A DNA stretch of 31,481 nucleotides from Caulobacterales bacterium 32-69-10 (GTDB lineage: Bacteria; Pseudomonadota; Alphaproteobacteria; Caulobacterales; Caulobacteraceae): positions 1-31,481 of the forward strand of contig NCED01000040.1 of NCBI GenBank assembly GCA_002280485.1, written 5' to 3'. Below, one piece after another: positions 1 through 10,123 of the stretch. The notes beneath the pieces were generated by a model. It was not told the origin of the DNA. It did not search any database and was given only the letters and a program-made list of their open reading frames with translations. Position 1 is the stretch's first letter. Each line of letters opens with the position of its first letter. A program made the position numbers and the translations under genes.

Positions 1-1
1 C

Positions 2-514
2 TATCCGACGCGTATCCACCGCCCAGCCCTTTGGGTCGATAAAGAAGAATGCAAAGGCGCTTTTGGGGATGTCGAGCAGGATGGTGGGCGCTTGGTCTAC
101 GGTACGCGCAGCCGGGTGGGACTTGAGGTTTTTCGAAGTTGCCAGATCAAGGCCCTGCGGAAGCAGGAAGAAGCTAGGGGCGTGGCCAAGATGAATGCCG
201 CCGTCGCCGCTACTAAACAAGGCGAGATGTTCGGATCTCTCGCAGGGTTGGCCCCTGATTCCTCCTGGGCTTTCCTGAGCGGTGAAGAGCGCCTCGCGGA
301 GTCCTTCCTTCGTGACCTGATCCCAGAGGCGCCTGCAACGGCCGCTTGGCGTGACCTCTGGCCGAAGGTCCTGGAGCGACACGTAATCGGAAAGGCCAGG
401 GTCAATGAACTCGCCAACGAGATGCGGAAGGCTGACGCGGTAACGTTCACTGGTTGGGGTGCGCGCCAACGCTCGCCAGACGATCAAAACCTAGCCAGCC
501 GTACGGTCTCTTGA
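2..514 (+). CDS. 3' end of an unrecognised gene (possible TcmP-like C-terminus)
   Basis: The frame is open from the first complete codon of the window to a TAA-free run ending at a TGA at 514, so the true start lies outside; a TTG at 92 is the only internal candidate start and is probably not used. About 170 residues are visible. They contain GGRLVYGTRSRVGLEVFR near the left edge, a charged helical stretch (ALRKQEEARG), and a C-terminal part with W-RDLWPKVLERHVIGKARV and a GWGARQRSPDD tail that looks like a small winged-helix end. The layout reminds me of the C-terminal half of three-Cys-motif partner (TcmP) proteins, but this is recall of a pattern, not an alignment. Base composition is lower in GC (the first 60 bases are about 57% by my count) than the rest of the window, which suggests horizontally acquired DNA. 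No partner gene is visible on the right side. Confidence 0.45.
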   Translation, partial: YPTRIHRPALWVDKEECKGAFGDVEQDGGRLVYGTRSRVGLEVFRSCQIKALRKQEEARGVAKMNAAVAATKQGEMFGSLAGLAPDSSWAFLSGEERLAESFLRDLIPEAPATAAWRDLWPKVLERHVIGKARVNELANEMRKADAVTFTGWGARQRSPDDQNLASRTVS

Positions 515-785
515 AGCCACTAGCTAGGCGAGCTTCTCGCGGAAGCAGGCCTTTCAACGTCACCTATGAGCCCATTGCAGACATCGGGCGTTACGCCCTG
601 CGTGGGGGGCTAGCTGGAGTCCGGGCCAAGTCCGAGAATGGCGGCGGGGGCGGGGGTCAGTCGCGGCAGCCACGGAGGGCGGGGCCGGCGACGGGGCCTC
701 GGCGATCTGCATCCCGATCGCGGCCAGCCGCTCCGCATCGCCCTCCGCCGCGCGCGTTGCGGCGCGCCCGCCCCCCCTCCGGCTG
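515..785. other. non-coding or decayed stretch between the left-edge gene and the dehydrogenase
   Basis: No convincing gene is present. The left part (515-620) keeps the lower GC of the preceding gene. From about 630 the composition rises sharply with poly-G/C tracts. Reading the minus strand, one frame gives a coding-looking fragment with AERLAAIGMQIAEAPSP (around 685-745) but no good start or domain, so it may be the decayed tail of a gene. No tRNA or clear terminator was recognised here. Confidence 0.4.
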
Positions 786-1520
786 TCAGAAGGCCCCGCC
801 CATCGGGCGCACGATCATCTCGTTGATGGCGACGTCGGCGGGTTGGTCGATGGCGTAGCGGATGGCCTGGGCGATGACGTCGGGCTTGAGGGCGACCATC
901 CGCGCCTGTTCGATGTAGGCGGCGGTGTCGGGGTCGGTGATGGTGGCGGCCAGCTCGCTCTCCACGACGCCGGGCGAGATGATCGTGGTGCGGATCTGCG
1001 GATGCTCCTGCCGCAGCCCCTCGGTGATGTTCCACACCGCGGCCTTGGTCGCCGAATAGACCGCCGTCGTCGGCCACACGCCGTGGGCCGCGACCGAGGC
1101 GACGTTGACCACATGGCCGCCGCCCTGCGCCTGGAAGCGCGGCAGGACCGCGGCGACGCCGTTGAGCACGCCGCGGACGTTGACGTCGATCATCCGGTCC
1201 CACTCGTCCGTCTTCAGCGCCGCCAGCGGCGACAGCGGCATCAGGCCGGCGTTGTTGACGAGGACGTCCACGCGGCCGAAGCGGGCCTCGGCGAAGGCGA
1301 CGAAGGCCTCGAACGCTGCGGCGTCGGCGACGTCGAGGGCCTGGAACGCGGCCTCGCCGCCCGCGGCCTGGATCTGCTGGACATGGGCCTGCAGGCGGTC
1401 GGTGCGGCGGGCGCCGAGGACGACCTTCATGCCGGCGGCGGCCAGGGTGCGGGCGGTCGCCTCGCCGATGCCGCTGCTCGCCCCGGTGATGACGACGACC
1501 TTGCTGTGTGTGTCTGACAT
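786..1520 (-). CDS. short-chain dehydrogenase/reductase (SDR) family oxidoreductase
   Basis: A classical SDR of 244 residues, the usual family length. The Rossmann cofactor motif TGASSGIG is at residues 12-19, NNAG at 89-92, the active-site tetrad is N114, S142, Y155 and K159 (YSATK). The basic residues R38-R39 after the second strand suggest preference for NADP(H). It is a cytosolic oxidoreductase acting on an unknown alcohol or carbonyl. The start at 1520 (MSDTHSK) is chosen because GAAGGAG lies about 10 bases upstream and because family members begin just before the KVVVITG strand; a longer open frame to 1718 has no homologous look. The gene is divergent from an AraC-type regulator at 1687, a common arrangement in which the regulator controls the dehydrogenase. 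The substrate cannot be told from sequence. Confidence 0.93.
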   Translation of the reverse strand: MSDTHSKVVVITGASSGIGEATARTLAAAGMKVVLGARRTDRLQAHVQQIQAAGGEAAFQALDVADAAAFEAFVAFAEARFGRVDVLVNNAGLMPLSPLAALKTDEWDRMIDVNVRGVLNGVAAVLPRFQAQGGGHVVNVASVAAHGVWPTTAVYSATKAAVWNITEGLRQEHPQIRTTIISPGVVESELAATITDPDTAAYIEQARMVALKPDVIAQAIRYAIDQPADVAINEMIVRPMGGAF

Positions 1521-1619
1521 GATCTTCTGGCTCCTTCGGGCCGACCCGGGATGGCGTCGGCGCTGAAGCCTTTGTCGTCCGAGCGACGGCTCTGGCGGTA
1601 GAACGGCTCTCCGGGATTC

Positions 1620-1635
1620 TTGCACGATCCTGCAA
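1620..1635. promoter_or_regulatory. candidate operator between the SDR gene and the AraC-type gene
   Basis: A perfect inverted repeat TTGCA-N6-TGCAA sits in the 166-base divergent intergenic region. The core CGATCCTGCA (1625-1634) recurs exactly at 1780-1789 inside the start of the regulator gene. Its place between the two promoters fits a binding site for the AraC-type protein. This is inference from position and symmetry only. Confidence 0.35.
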
Positions 1636-1686
1636 AACCCCGTCGCGGGTTCTTGCCCCGGGCGCGGGGAGGCGACAGGGTGCGGC

Positions 1687-2610
1687 ATGCGCCAGATCGA
1701 CGAACTCGCCGAGATCATCGACCGTCACGTGCCGGCGGAAGGGATGCACCCCAGCATCCTGCCCCGGCTCAGCCTTATCCGATCCTGCAGGCCGACGGAG
1801 GCTGTGCCGTCGGTCTACCGGCCGTCGCTGTGCATCATCGCCCAGGGGCGCAAGCAGGTGGAGCTGGGCGGGCGCAGCTATGTCTACGATCCGGCGAAGT
1901 ACCTGCTGGTGTCCGTCGACCTGCCGCTGGTGGGCTCGATCCTGGAGGCGAGCCTAGAGCGGCCGTACCTGTGCCTGGCGCTCGACATCGACCTGCCGGC
2001 GCTGTCCGACCTGATCCAGCAGAGCGCGCCGGAGCCGGCTCCGCAATCGATGGGGCAGCCGATGGGGCAGCCGATGGGCCCCGCCCTGGGCGTCAGCCAG
2101 GTGGAGCCGGGCCTGCTGGACGCGGCGCTGCGGCTGGCGCGCCTTCTCGATACGCCGGCGGACGCCCCCGCCCTGGCCCCCCTCGCCGAGCGGGAAATCC
2201 TCTATCGGCTGCTGTCGGGGGCGCAGGCGCCGATGATCCGCCACATCGCCGCCGCCGAGAGCCGCCTGGCCAAGGTCAGCCGCGCCATCGCCTGGCTGCG
2301 CCGCCACTACGCCCAGCCGGTCAGCGTCGAGCGCCTGGCGGCTGAGGCCGGCATGAGCCCCTCGTCGTTTCACAGCCACTTCAAGGCGGCCACGACGCTC
2401 AGCCCCCTGCAGTATCGCACACGGGTGCGGCTGCAGGAGGCGCGGCGGATGATGGTGGTGGAGGCGATGGACGCGGCCAGCGCGGGCTTTGCGGTGGGCT
2501 ACGAGAGCCCCTCGCAGTTCAGCCGCGACTACAGCCGGCTCTATGGCGCCCCGCCATTGAAGGACGCCAACCGGCTGCGCGGTTCGCCGGACTATTCCCT
2601 GGTGGCCTAG
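1687..2610 (+). CDS. AraC family transcriptional regulator
   Basis: A 307-residue regulator with the AraC_N type I ligand domain in the first ~170 residues (PSLCIIAQGRKQVELGG and the DLPLVGSI strand are typical) and two helix-turn-helix motifs in the last ~100: LAAEAGMSPSSFHSHFK, then the second one ending in GYESPSQFSRDYSRLYG. Proteins of this subgroup usually sit next to, and control, an oxidoreductase gene, as here with the divergent SDR at 786-1520. The linker carries a short in-frame tandem repeat (12 bases, 2048-2079) encoding MGQP copies, which is unusual and may vary in length between strains. The ATG at 1687 is preceded by GGAGG at about 1667-1671, a long spacing, so a slightly different start is possible. 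Confidence 0.93.
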   Translation: MRQIDELAEIIDRHVPAEGMHPSILPRLSLIRSCRPTEAVPSVYRPSLCIIAQGRKQVELGGRSYVYDPAKYLLVSVDLPLVGSILEASLERPYLCLALDIDLPALSDLIQQSAPEPAPQSMGQPMGQPMGPALGVSQVEPGLLDAALRLARLLDTPADAPALAPLAEREILYRLLSGAQAPMIRHIAAAESRLAKVSRAIAWLRRHYAQPVSVERLAAEAGMSPSSFHSHFKAATTLSPLQYRTRVRLQEARRMMVVEAMDAASAGFAVGYESPSQFSRDYSRLYGAPPLKDANRLRGSPDYSLVA

Positions 2611-2634
2611 GGGCGGTCCGGCGTCTTTTGTGGG

Positions 2635-2856
2635 TTAGTCGCGCTGGCCGCGGCCGCCGCGGATGGCGGAGCCGGCGACGTGGCCGGTGGCGCCGACCGC
2701 CGAGCCGGCGACCTTGCCGGTGGCGCCGATGGCGCTGGCCGCGATGGTCCCCACGCAGCCCTGCACGCCGAGGCTGGTCGCCAGAAGGCTGACGGTGGCG
2801 ACGACGCGCAGCAGCAAGACGGTCTTGGAAGTCAAAGGCGTGGCCCCCCGGCGCAT
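2635..2856 (-). CDS. small putative lipoprotein
   Basis: A 73-residue protein with a basic N-terminus, a hydrophobic stretch (TVLLLRVVATVSLLATS) and a lipobox-like GVQGC with the cysteine near residue 34, so it is probably exported and lipid-anchored. After the cysteine there is a tandem repeat of the type GATGKVAGSAVGATGHVAGSA, low in complexity, ending in a basic tail. The gene converges on the AraC-type gene and follows the alkyltransferase gene on the same strand. I do not recognise a family with known function. The small size and low-complexity body mean that the call rests mainly on the signal sequence and correct-frame codon use. Confidence 0.6.
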   Translation of the reverse strand: MRRGATPLTSKTVLLLRVVATVSLLATSLGVQGCVGTIAASAIGATGKVAGSAVGATGHVAGSAIRGGRGQRD

Positions 2857-2916
2857 GATGTTGAGGCCATCATGGGGGGAAGGTGTTGCGAAAAGGTGGC
2901 TAACGCCGGCTAAGCC

Positions 2917-3453
2917 TCACGCCGCGCGGGCGGCGGCGGGGGCGGCCTCGTGCTGCAGCAGCCAGGCCTTGCGGTCCATGCCGCCGCCATAGCCGGTCAG
3001 GCCGCCGTTGGCGCCGATGACCCGGTGGCAGGGGACCACGACGCCGATCGGGTTGGCCCCGTTGGCCAGCCCCACCGCGCGCACCGCCGCCGGCCGGCCG
3101 ATGTGGGCGGCGAGGCGGCCGTAGGTCCAGGTCTGGCCGGCCGGAATGGCCCGGAGCGCCGCCCACACCGCGCGCTGGAACGCCGTGCCGCCGGTCTCCA
3201 CCGCGATGTCGTCGATGGCGGCGAGGTCGCCGGCGAAATAGGCCTGGAGCTTGCCGGCGAGCGGTTCGGGCGCCGGGCCGTCCTGGAGGCGGACGGCGCC
3301 CTTGCCGTACTGGCGGTCCAGCAGGCGCTGCATGCGCTCGGTGTGGGTGTCCCAGTCGAGCACGCGCAGGCGGGCTTGCGCGTCGGTCGCGACGAGCATG
3401 GTCCCCAGCGGGGTGGGCAGACGCGAGAGGGTGAAGACGAGGGCCTGGGTCAT
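2917..3453 (-). CDS. ogt: methylated-DNA--[protein]-cysteine S-methyltransferase
   Basis: A 178-residue suicide repair protein that moves the alkyl group from O6-alkylguanine in DNA to its own cysteine. The active-site motif PCHRVIG gives acceptor C142; the DNA-binding part shows GTAFQRAVWAALRAIP and TWTYGRLAAHIGRPAAVRAVG with the arginine finger, and NGANPIGVVVPCHR is diagnostic. The N-terminal domain is the short Ogt/AGT type without the Ada methylphosphotriester domain. The start at 3453 is preferred over an upstream ATG at 3486 because AAGGAG lies about 8 bases before it. It lies downstream of the pirin gene on the same strand with an 82-base gap, so co-transcription is possible. Confidence 0.96.
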   Translation of the reverse strand: MTQALVFTLSRLPTPLGTMLVATDAQARLRVLDWDTHTERMQRLLDRQYGKGAVRLQDGPAPEPLAGKLQAYFAGDLAAIDDIAVETGGTAFQRAVWAALRAIPAGQTWTYGRLAAHIGRPAAVRAVGLANGANPIGVVVPCHRVIGANGGLTGYGGGMDRKAWLLQHEAAPAAARAA

Positions 3454-3535
3454 GATGCGATCTCCTTGTGCGGGAGAGCATTTCATTCCAGGCCCCGCCC
3501 CGAACTCCGATCCTTGCTCCGGAATCGGCCCGTGG

Positions 3536-4237
3536 CTAGGCCGCGTCGACCAGGACCACCTCGGCCTCGCCGTCCACCGCCGTGACCTGGATCGCGGCCT
3601 CGCCGGTGATGGCGGCGCCGTCGCGGGCGTTGAGCCGGACGCCGTTGACCTCCACCACGCCCTTGGTCGAGACGAGGTACAGGTGGCGGCCGGGGTCGGC
3701 GCCGTAGGTGGCGGTCTTGCCGGCCTCGACCGTGGCGCCCAGCACGCGGGCGTTGGCCCGGATCGGCAGGACGTCGGTGTCGCCGGCCACGCCCGAGGCC
3801 AGGGGCACGAAGTGGCCGGCCCGGTCGGTCTTGGGGAAGGCGGCCGCGCCCCAGGAGGGCTCGCCGCCGGCGCGGTCGGGGATGATCCAGATCTGGAAGA
3901 TCTTGGTCAGCTCGGTCTCGCGGTTGTACTCGGAGTGGCGCACGCCCGTGCCCGCCGACATCACCTGGACGTCGCCGGCCTCGGTGCGGCCCTTGTTGCC
4001 CAGGGAATCCTCATGGGTGATCGCGCCTTCGCGGACATAGGTGATGATCTCCATGTCCCGGTGCGGGTGGGGCGGAAAGCCCGTGCCCGCGGCGATCTCG
4101 TCGTCGTTCCACACCCGCAGCGCGCCCCAGCTCATGCGCTTGGGGTCGTGATAGTCGGCGAAGGAGAAGTGGTGGCGCCCCTTCAGCCAACCATGGTCGG
4201 CATAGCCGAGGGCGTCGAAGGGCCGGCGGTCGATCAT
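3536..4237 (-). CDS. pirin family protein (YhhW-type bicupin)
   Basis: A 233-residue pirin-like protein with two cupin halves. The metal-binding site is complete in the N-terminal cupin: H57 and H59 (PPHPHRDMEI), H101 and E103 (GVRHSEYN), the same set used by E. coli YhhW, which has quercetin 2,3-dioxygenase activity in vitro. The C-terminal half (GRHLYLVSTKGVVEVNG) is the degenerate second cupin. Physiological substrate is unknown for most bacterial pirins. The start has AAGGAG about 10 bases upstream. It follows secA on the same strand, but the palindromic element at 4320-4406 separates them, so it probably has its own promoter or only weak read-through. Confidence 0.93.
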   Translation of the reverse strand: MIDRRPFDALGYADHGWLKGRHHFSFADYHDPKRMSWGALRVWNDDEIAAGTGFPPHPHRDMEIITYVREGAITHEDSLGNKGRTEAGDVQVMSAGTGVRHSEYNRETELTKIFQIWIIPDRAGGEPSWGAAAFPKTDRAGHFVPLASGVAGDTDVLPIRANARVLGATVEAGKTATYGADPGRHLYLVSTKGVVEVNGVRLNARDGAAITGEAAIQVTAVDGEAEVVLVDAA

Positions 4238-4319
4238 CGCAAACGCTCCTTATCTGTACCAGAACTTGTTGCGGATCAGATAGGCCGGCAGGGCGGGGAT
4301 TCAAGGCCAGTCATACACC

Positions 4320-4406
4320 CGCTCATCCCCGCGGAAGCGGGGACCCAGATCTTTGCAGAAAGTGCGGCGGCTAAACCCTGGGTCCCCGCTTCCGCGGGGA
4401 TGAGCG
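4320..4406. repeat. intergenic palindromic element, copy 1 of the 87-base family
   Basis: Two 29-base arms (4320-4348 and 4378-4406) are perfect inverted repeats around a 29-base spacer. Each arm has outer boxes CGCTCATC and GGACCCAG and an inner hairpin CCCCGC-GGAA-GCGGGG. The spacer shares TCTTTG and GCGGCGG with the copies at 9615 and 17418. It lies just past the secA stop and before pirin, so it may also stop secA transcription. Confidence 0.9.
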
Positions 4407-4413
4407 GAAAAAC

Positions 4414-7042
<2,629 letters not shown>

Positions 7043-7369
7043 GAAACGTCCGCGAACAGGCGGATACGCGTCGCAGGTGCGCATAATCCGCCGAGGGAAA
7101 GGACACGAAGCCTGAGCCGAAAAAAGGGCCGGCGGCGGCAGCGTCCAGCCGCCGCTCGCACCCGGAAAAACCGCTCGACTTGCGCGCGCGCGAGACTTAA
7201 GCAGCCGACCAAGGCCTGTCAACGCGACGGCCTTTTCCTCCCAATCCCGTCACAGCTGTCATCCCGGCCGGAGCGCAGCGGAGAGCCGGGACCCAGGAGG
7301 GACCGGGCGCGCCTGTAGCCCTGGGTCCCGGATCGGCCCTGACGGGCCGTCCGGGATGACAAGGATTGG
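7043..7369. other. divergent intergenic region between secA and the isomerase gene
   Basis: This 327-base region must hold the secA promoter (minus strand) and that of the plus-strand isomerase/argJ genes. The SecA frame is open upstream to 7222, but the upstream part does not look like SecA and is taken as non-coding. The sequence around 7150-7240 is less G/C-rich and is the likeliest promoter area, although I cannot assign clear -35/-10 boxes. Positions 7257-7361 hold a palindromic repeat described separately. Confidence 0.5.
7257..7361. repeat. intergenic palindromic element, related variant
   Basis: The arms begin TGTCATCCCGG (7257) and end CCGGGATGACA (7361), with inner boxes GGGACCCAG (to 7296) and CTGGGTCCC (from about 7319). 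Each arm holds its own hairpin, for example GGCCC-TGA-CGGGCC near 7334-7349 inside CCCGGA/TCCGGG. The plan matches the 87-base family but the inner hairpins are longer and different. It ends 8 bases before the ATG at 7370 and directly precedes its AAGGA ribosome-binding site. Confidence 0.85.
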
Positions 7370-8335
7370 ATGACTAAACCCATGGCGGCCACGACCTTTC
7401 ATCCCAGGACGGTCCTCGCGTTCGCGCTGGCGGCAGCCTTCGCGCTCGCCGCCTGCGACCGGGAGCCCAACGCCAACGCCCGCCCCGAGCCGGGCGACCG
7501 GGCGGCGGCGCGGGTGGCCGGCGAGACCATCTGGGTCTCCGACGTGCGCCGCCAGGCGGTGACCCAGGGCCTGATCGGCGAGGGCGAGCCCCTCGACGTC
7601 TCGTCCGACCTGTTCCGGCGCACCCTCGACCAGGTGGTCGACCAGAAACTGCTGGCCAAGGAGGCGCAGCGGCTGCGGCTGCAGCGCGATCCGCTCGCCC
7701 AGCGGCGGCTGCTGGCCGCGCGCGAGCGGGTGCTGGGCGACATCCTGGTCGAGAGCGTGGTCGACCGGGCCGTCAACGAGAACGCCATCCGGGCCCTCTA
7801 TCAGGAGCAGCAGCGCCTGTCGCAGCGCTCCGAGGAGATCAAGGCGCGCCAGATTCTCGTCGCCACCCAGGCCGAGGCCGAGGCGGTGAAGAAGCTGCTC
7901 GACACCGGCGCCTCGTTCGAGACCCTGGCCCTGCAGCGCTCGATCGACCAGGCCACCCGCTTCAACGGCGGCGACCTGGGCTATTTCACCCTCGACGCCA
8001 TGCCCGACGCCTACAAGACGGCGCTGAAGGCGGCGCAGAAGGACCAGACCGTCGGCCCGTTCCAGACCACCGACGGCTGGGCCCTGGTGCGGATCGAGGA
8101 CATGCGGCCGGAGGAGCCGATCAGCCTCGAGGACGCCCGGCCGCAGATCATCCGCTTCCTGACCTATGACGAGATCCGCTCCCTGCTGGGCCGCCTGCGC
8201 GAGGGGACCAAGGTCGAGGTGCTGCTGAGCCGCCCGGCCGACGCCCCCGGCGCGCCGCGCGAGCCGGCCTCCGCCGCGCCGGCCGCCGAAGGCCCGCCCG
8301 TTCCCCCCGCCTCCGCCAACACCCAGGCCCGCTGA
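7370..8335 (+). CDS. parvulin-type peptidyl-prolyl cis-trans isomerase, lipoprotein
   Basis: A 321-residue exported foldase-like protein. The N-terminus is a lipoprotein signal: hydrophobic FALAAAFALAAC with the lipobox cysteine at residue 29. A SurA/PrsA-like chaperone region follows (VSDVRRQAV to about residue 145), then a PpiC/parvulin rotamase domain at about 155-245 with IKARQILVAT, FNGGDLGYF and GPFQTTDGWALVRIED. A low-complexity Pro/Ala tail ends the protein. It probably helps fold exported or outer-membrane proteins from the periplasmic side. The ATG at 7370 has AAGGA 4-5 bases upstream; an ATG at 7382 is possible. Its stop overlaps the argJ start (TGATG), so the two are translationally coupled even though the functions are unrelated. 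Confidence 0.9.
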   Translation: MTKPMAATTFHPRTVLAFALAAAFALAACDREPNANARPEPGDRAAARVAGETIWVSDVRRQAVTQGLIGEGEPLDVSSDLFRRTLDQVVDQKLLAKEAQRLRLQRDPLAQRRLLAARERVLGDILVESVVDRAVNENAIRALYQEQQRLSQRSEEIKARQILVATQAEAEAVKKLLDTGASFETLALQRSIDQATRFNGGDLGYFTLDAMPDAYKTALKAAQKDQTVGPFQTTDGWALVRIEDMRPEEPISLEDARPQIIRFLTYDEIRSLLGRLREGTKVEVLLSRPADAPGAPREPASAAPAAEGPPVPPASANTQAR

Positions 8336-9603
8336 TGACCGCGCAACCCACCGCCCCCGGCAAGCCGGGCCTGGCCGTCTCTCCGCTCGCCGTCCCGTTC
8401 CCCGCCATGGGGACCGTCGCCGGGGTCGAGCTCGCGGCTGCGCGCGCGGGATTCTATAAGCACGAGCGCGAAGACCTGGTGGTGATGCGCTTCGAGCCCG
8501 GTACGACCTGCGCCGGGGTGTTCACGCGGCACGGGGTGCGGGCGGCGCCGGTCGACTGGTGCGTCGACGCGCTGAAGGCCACCGGCGGCGAGGACATCCG
8601 CGCCATGGTGATCAACGCCGGCTGCGCCAACGCCTTCACCGGCGCCGCGGGCTATGAGGCCGCCAGGCGCTCGGCCGCCGCCGTCGGCGCCATCGCGGGC
8701 GGGCGGCCCGAACAGGTGCTGGTCGCCTCCACCGGCGTGATCGGCGTGCTGCTGGATGCGGCCAAGATCGAGGCCAAGACCGGCGAGGTCGAGGACCGGC
8801 TGTCGGCCGACAACTGGGCCCGGGCCGCCGCCGGCATCATGACCACCGACACCTTCCCCAAGGGCGCCACGGCCATGGCCCAGATCGGCGGCGTGCCGGT
8901 GCGCGTGTCGGGGATCGCCAAGGGCTCGGGAATGATCGCCCCCGACATGGCGACCATGCTGGCCTTCGTGGCCACCGACGCGGCGATCTCGGCCAAGGCG
9001 CTGCAGGCCCTGCTGACCCCGGCCGTGGTGCGCACCTTCAACGCGGTGACGGTCGACGGCGACCGCTCGACCAACGACACCTGCCTACTGTTCGCGACGG
9101 GGGCCAGCGGGGCGCCGCGGATCGAGGACGCTTCCGACCCCCGGCTGGAAGCCTTCCGCATCGCCCTGATGAGCGTGCTGATGGACCTTGCCCAGCAGCT
9201 GGTCCGCGACGGCGAGGGGGCGACCAAGTTCGTCAAGGTCACCGTCTCGGGCGCGACCACCGAGGCCTCGGCGCGCAAGATGGCCCGGACCATCTGCGAG
9301 AGCCCCCTGGTCAAGACCGCCTTCGCCGGCGAGGACGCCAACTGGGGCCGCATCACCATGGCGGTTGGCCGCGCCGACGAGCCGATGGACCGCGAGAAGC
9401 TGTCGATCCGCTTCGGCGAGCTATGGGCCGCCAAGGACGGGGCCGTGGCTGCGGACTACAGCGAAGAGGCCATGAGCGCCTACATGAAGCGGTCCGAACT
9501 TGAGGTCGCCGTCGAGGTGGGCGTCGGCAAGGCGTCCGCCACCATGTGGACCTGCGACCTGACCCACGGCTACATCTCGATCAACGGCGACTACCGGTCT
9601 TAG
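8335..9603 (+). CDS. argJ: bifunctional glutamate N-acetyltransferase / amino-acid N-acetyltransferase
   Basis: ArgJ transfers the acetyl group from N-acetylornithine to glutamate, closing the acetyl cycle of arginine synthesis; many forms also use acetyl-CoA. The 422-residue protein is full length. The self-cleavage site is KGSGMIAPDMATMLAF, cleaved before T207, which becomes the nucleophile of the beta chain. VINAGCANAFTG, STGVIGVLL and GEDANWGRI are further family signatures, and the C-terminus HGYISINGDYRS is typical. The start overlaps the stop of the upstream isomerase gene by one base. A palindromic repeat follows the stop and ends in a T-run, so transcription may end there before mutT. 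Confidence 0.98.
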   Translation: MTAQPTAPGKPGLAVSPLAVPFPAMGTVAGVELAAARAGFYKHEREDLVVMRFEPGTTCAGVFTRHGVRAAPVDWCVDALKATGGEDIRAMVINAGCANAFTGAAGYEAARRSAAAVGAIAGGRPEQVLVASTGVIGVLLDAAKIEAKTGEVEDRLSADNWARAAAGIMTTDTFPKGATAMAQIGGVPVRVSGIAKGSGMIAPDMATMLAFVATDAAISAKALQALLTPAVVRTFNAVTVDGDRSTNDTCLLFATGASGAPRIEDASDPRLEAFRIALMSVLMDLAQQLVRDGEGATKFVKVTVSGATTEASARKMARTICESPLVKTAFAGEDANWGRITMAVGRADEPMDREKLSIRFGELWAAKDGAVAADYSEEAMSAYMKRSELEVAVEVGVGKASATMWTCDLTHGYISINGDYRS

Positions 9604-9614
9604 GCTATTATTTC

Positions 9615-9700
9615 CGCTCATCCTCGCGGAAGCGGGGACCAGGTCTTTGGCTGGGCGTGCGGCGGTTCGAACTGGGTCCCCGCTTCCGCGGGGATGAGCG
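9615..9700. repeat. intergenic palindromic element, copy 2 of the 87-base family
   Basis: Arms are at 9615-9642 and 9672-9700 with a 29-base spacer containing TCTTTG and GCGGCGG. The left arm has lost one C of GGACCCAG and has CCTCGC in place of CCCCGC, leaving a mispair in the inner stem, while the right arm is identical to copy 1. The right end is followed by GGTTTTAGG and then the mutT ATG at 9710, so it can act as a terminator for argJ and also lies in the mutT leader. Confidence 0.9.
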
Positions 9701-9709
9701 GGTTTTAGG

Positions 9710-10114
9710 ATGTCGTCCAAGCTGCTCCTTGTGGTCGCTGCCGCCCTGGTCGACGTCGACGGGCGGGTGCTGATCTGCCAGCGGCCCGAAGGCAAGCAGC
9801 TGGCCGGTCTGTGGGAGTTCCCCGGCGGCAAGGTCGAGGCGGGCGAGACGCCGGAAGCCTGTTTGATCCGTGAACTGAACGAAGAGCTGGGCATCGAGGT
9901 CAAGCAGGCCTGCCTCGCCCCCTTCGTCTTCGCCAGCCACGCCTATGAGGACTTCCATCTGCTCATGCCGCTGTATCTGCTGCGGCGCTGGGACGGCTTC
10001 GTGCAGCGGCGCGAGCACGCGGCCCTGGCCTGGGTCAAGCCGAGCGAGTTCGCGAACTACCCGATGCCGCCGGCCGACGAGCCGCTGTGTGCTTACCTGA
10101 GGGACTGGCTCTAG
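9710..10114 (+). CDS. mutT: MutT-like Nudix hydrolase (8-oxo-dGTP diphosphatase type)
   Basis: A 134-residue Nudix protein. The Nudix box is complete: G40, E46, R54-E55, E58-E59, G61 in GGKVEAGETPEACLIREL and the NEELGI that follows. LAGLWEFPGGKVE and LICQRPEGKQ are typical of MutT, which removes 8-oxo-dGTP and limits A:T to C:G mutations; length is also right for MutT. The C-terminal part (LAWVKPSEFANYPMPPAD) matches the usual MutT end. The start codon lies 9 bases after the palindromic repeat and only a weak AGG precedes it, so translation may depend on the leader structure. Assignment as MutT rather than another small Nudix enzyme is likely but not certain. Confidence 0.88.
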   Translation: MSSKLLLVVAAALVDVDGRVLICQRPEGKQLAGLWEFPGGKVEAGETPEACLIRELNEELGIEVKQACLAPFVFASHAYEDFHLLMPLYLLRRWDGFVQRREHAALAWVKPSEFANYPMPPADEPLCAYLRDWL

Positions 10115-10123
10115 CGATCTGCG

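Noticed and set aside
515..785. A tRNA or attachment site marking an integration event
   Set aside because: No cloverleaf, CCA-end pattern or direct repeat could be found by eye in this stretch.
7043..7222. An N-terminal extension of SecA or a SecM-like leader peptide upstream of it
   Set aside because: The frame is open to 7222, but the upstream residues do not resemble SecA or a known arrest peptide, and SecA proteins begin at the [10 protein letters not shown] position.
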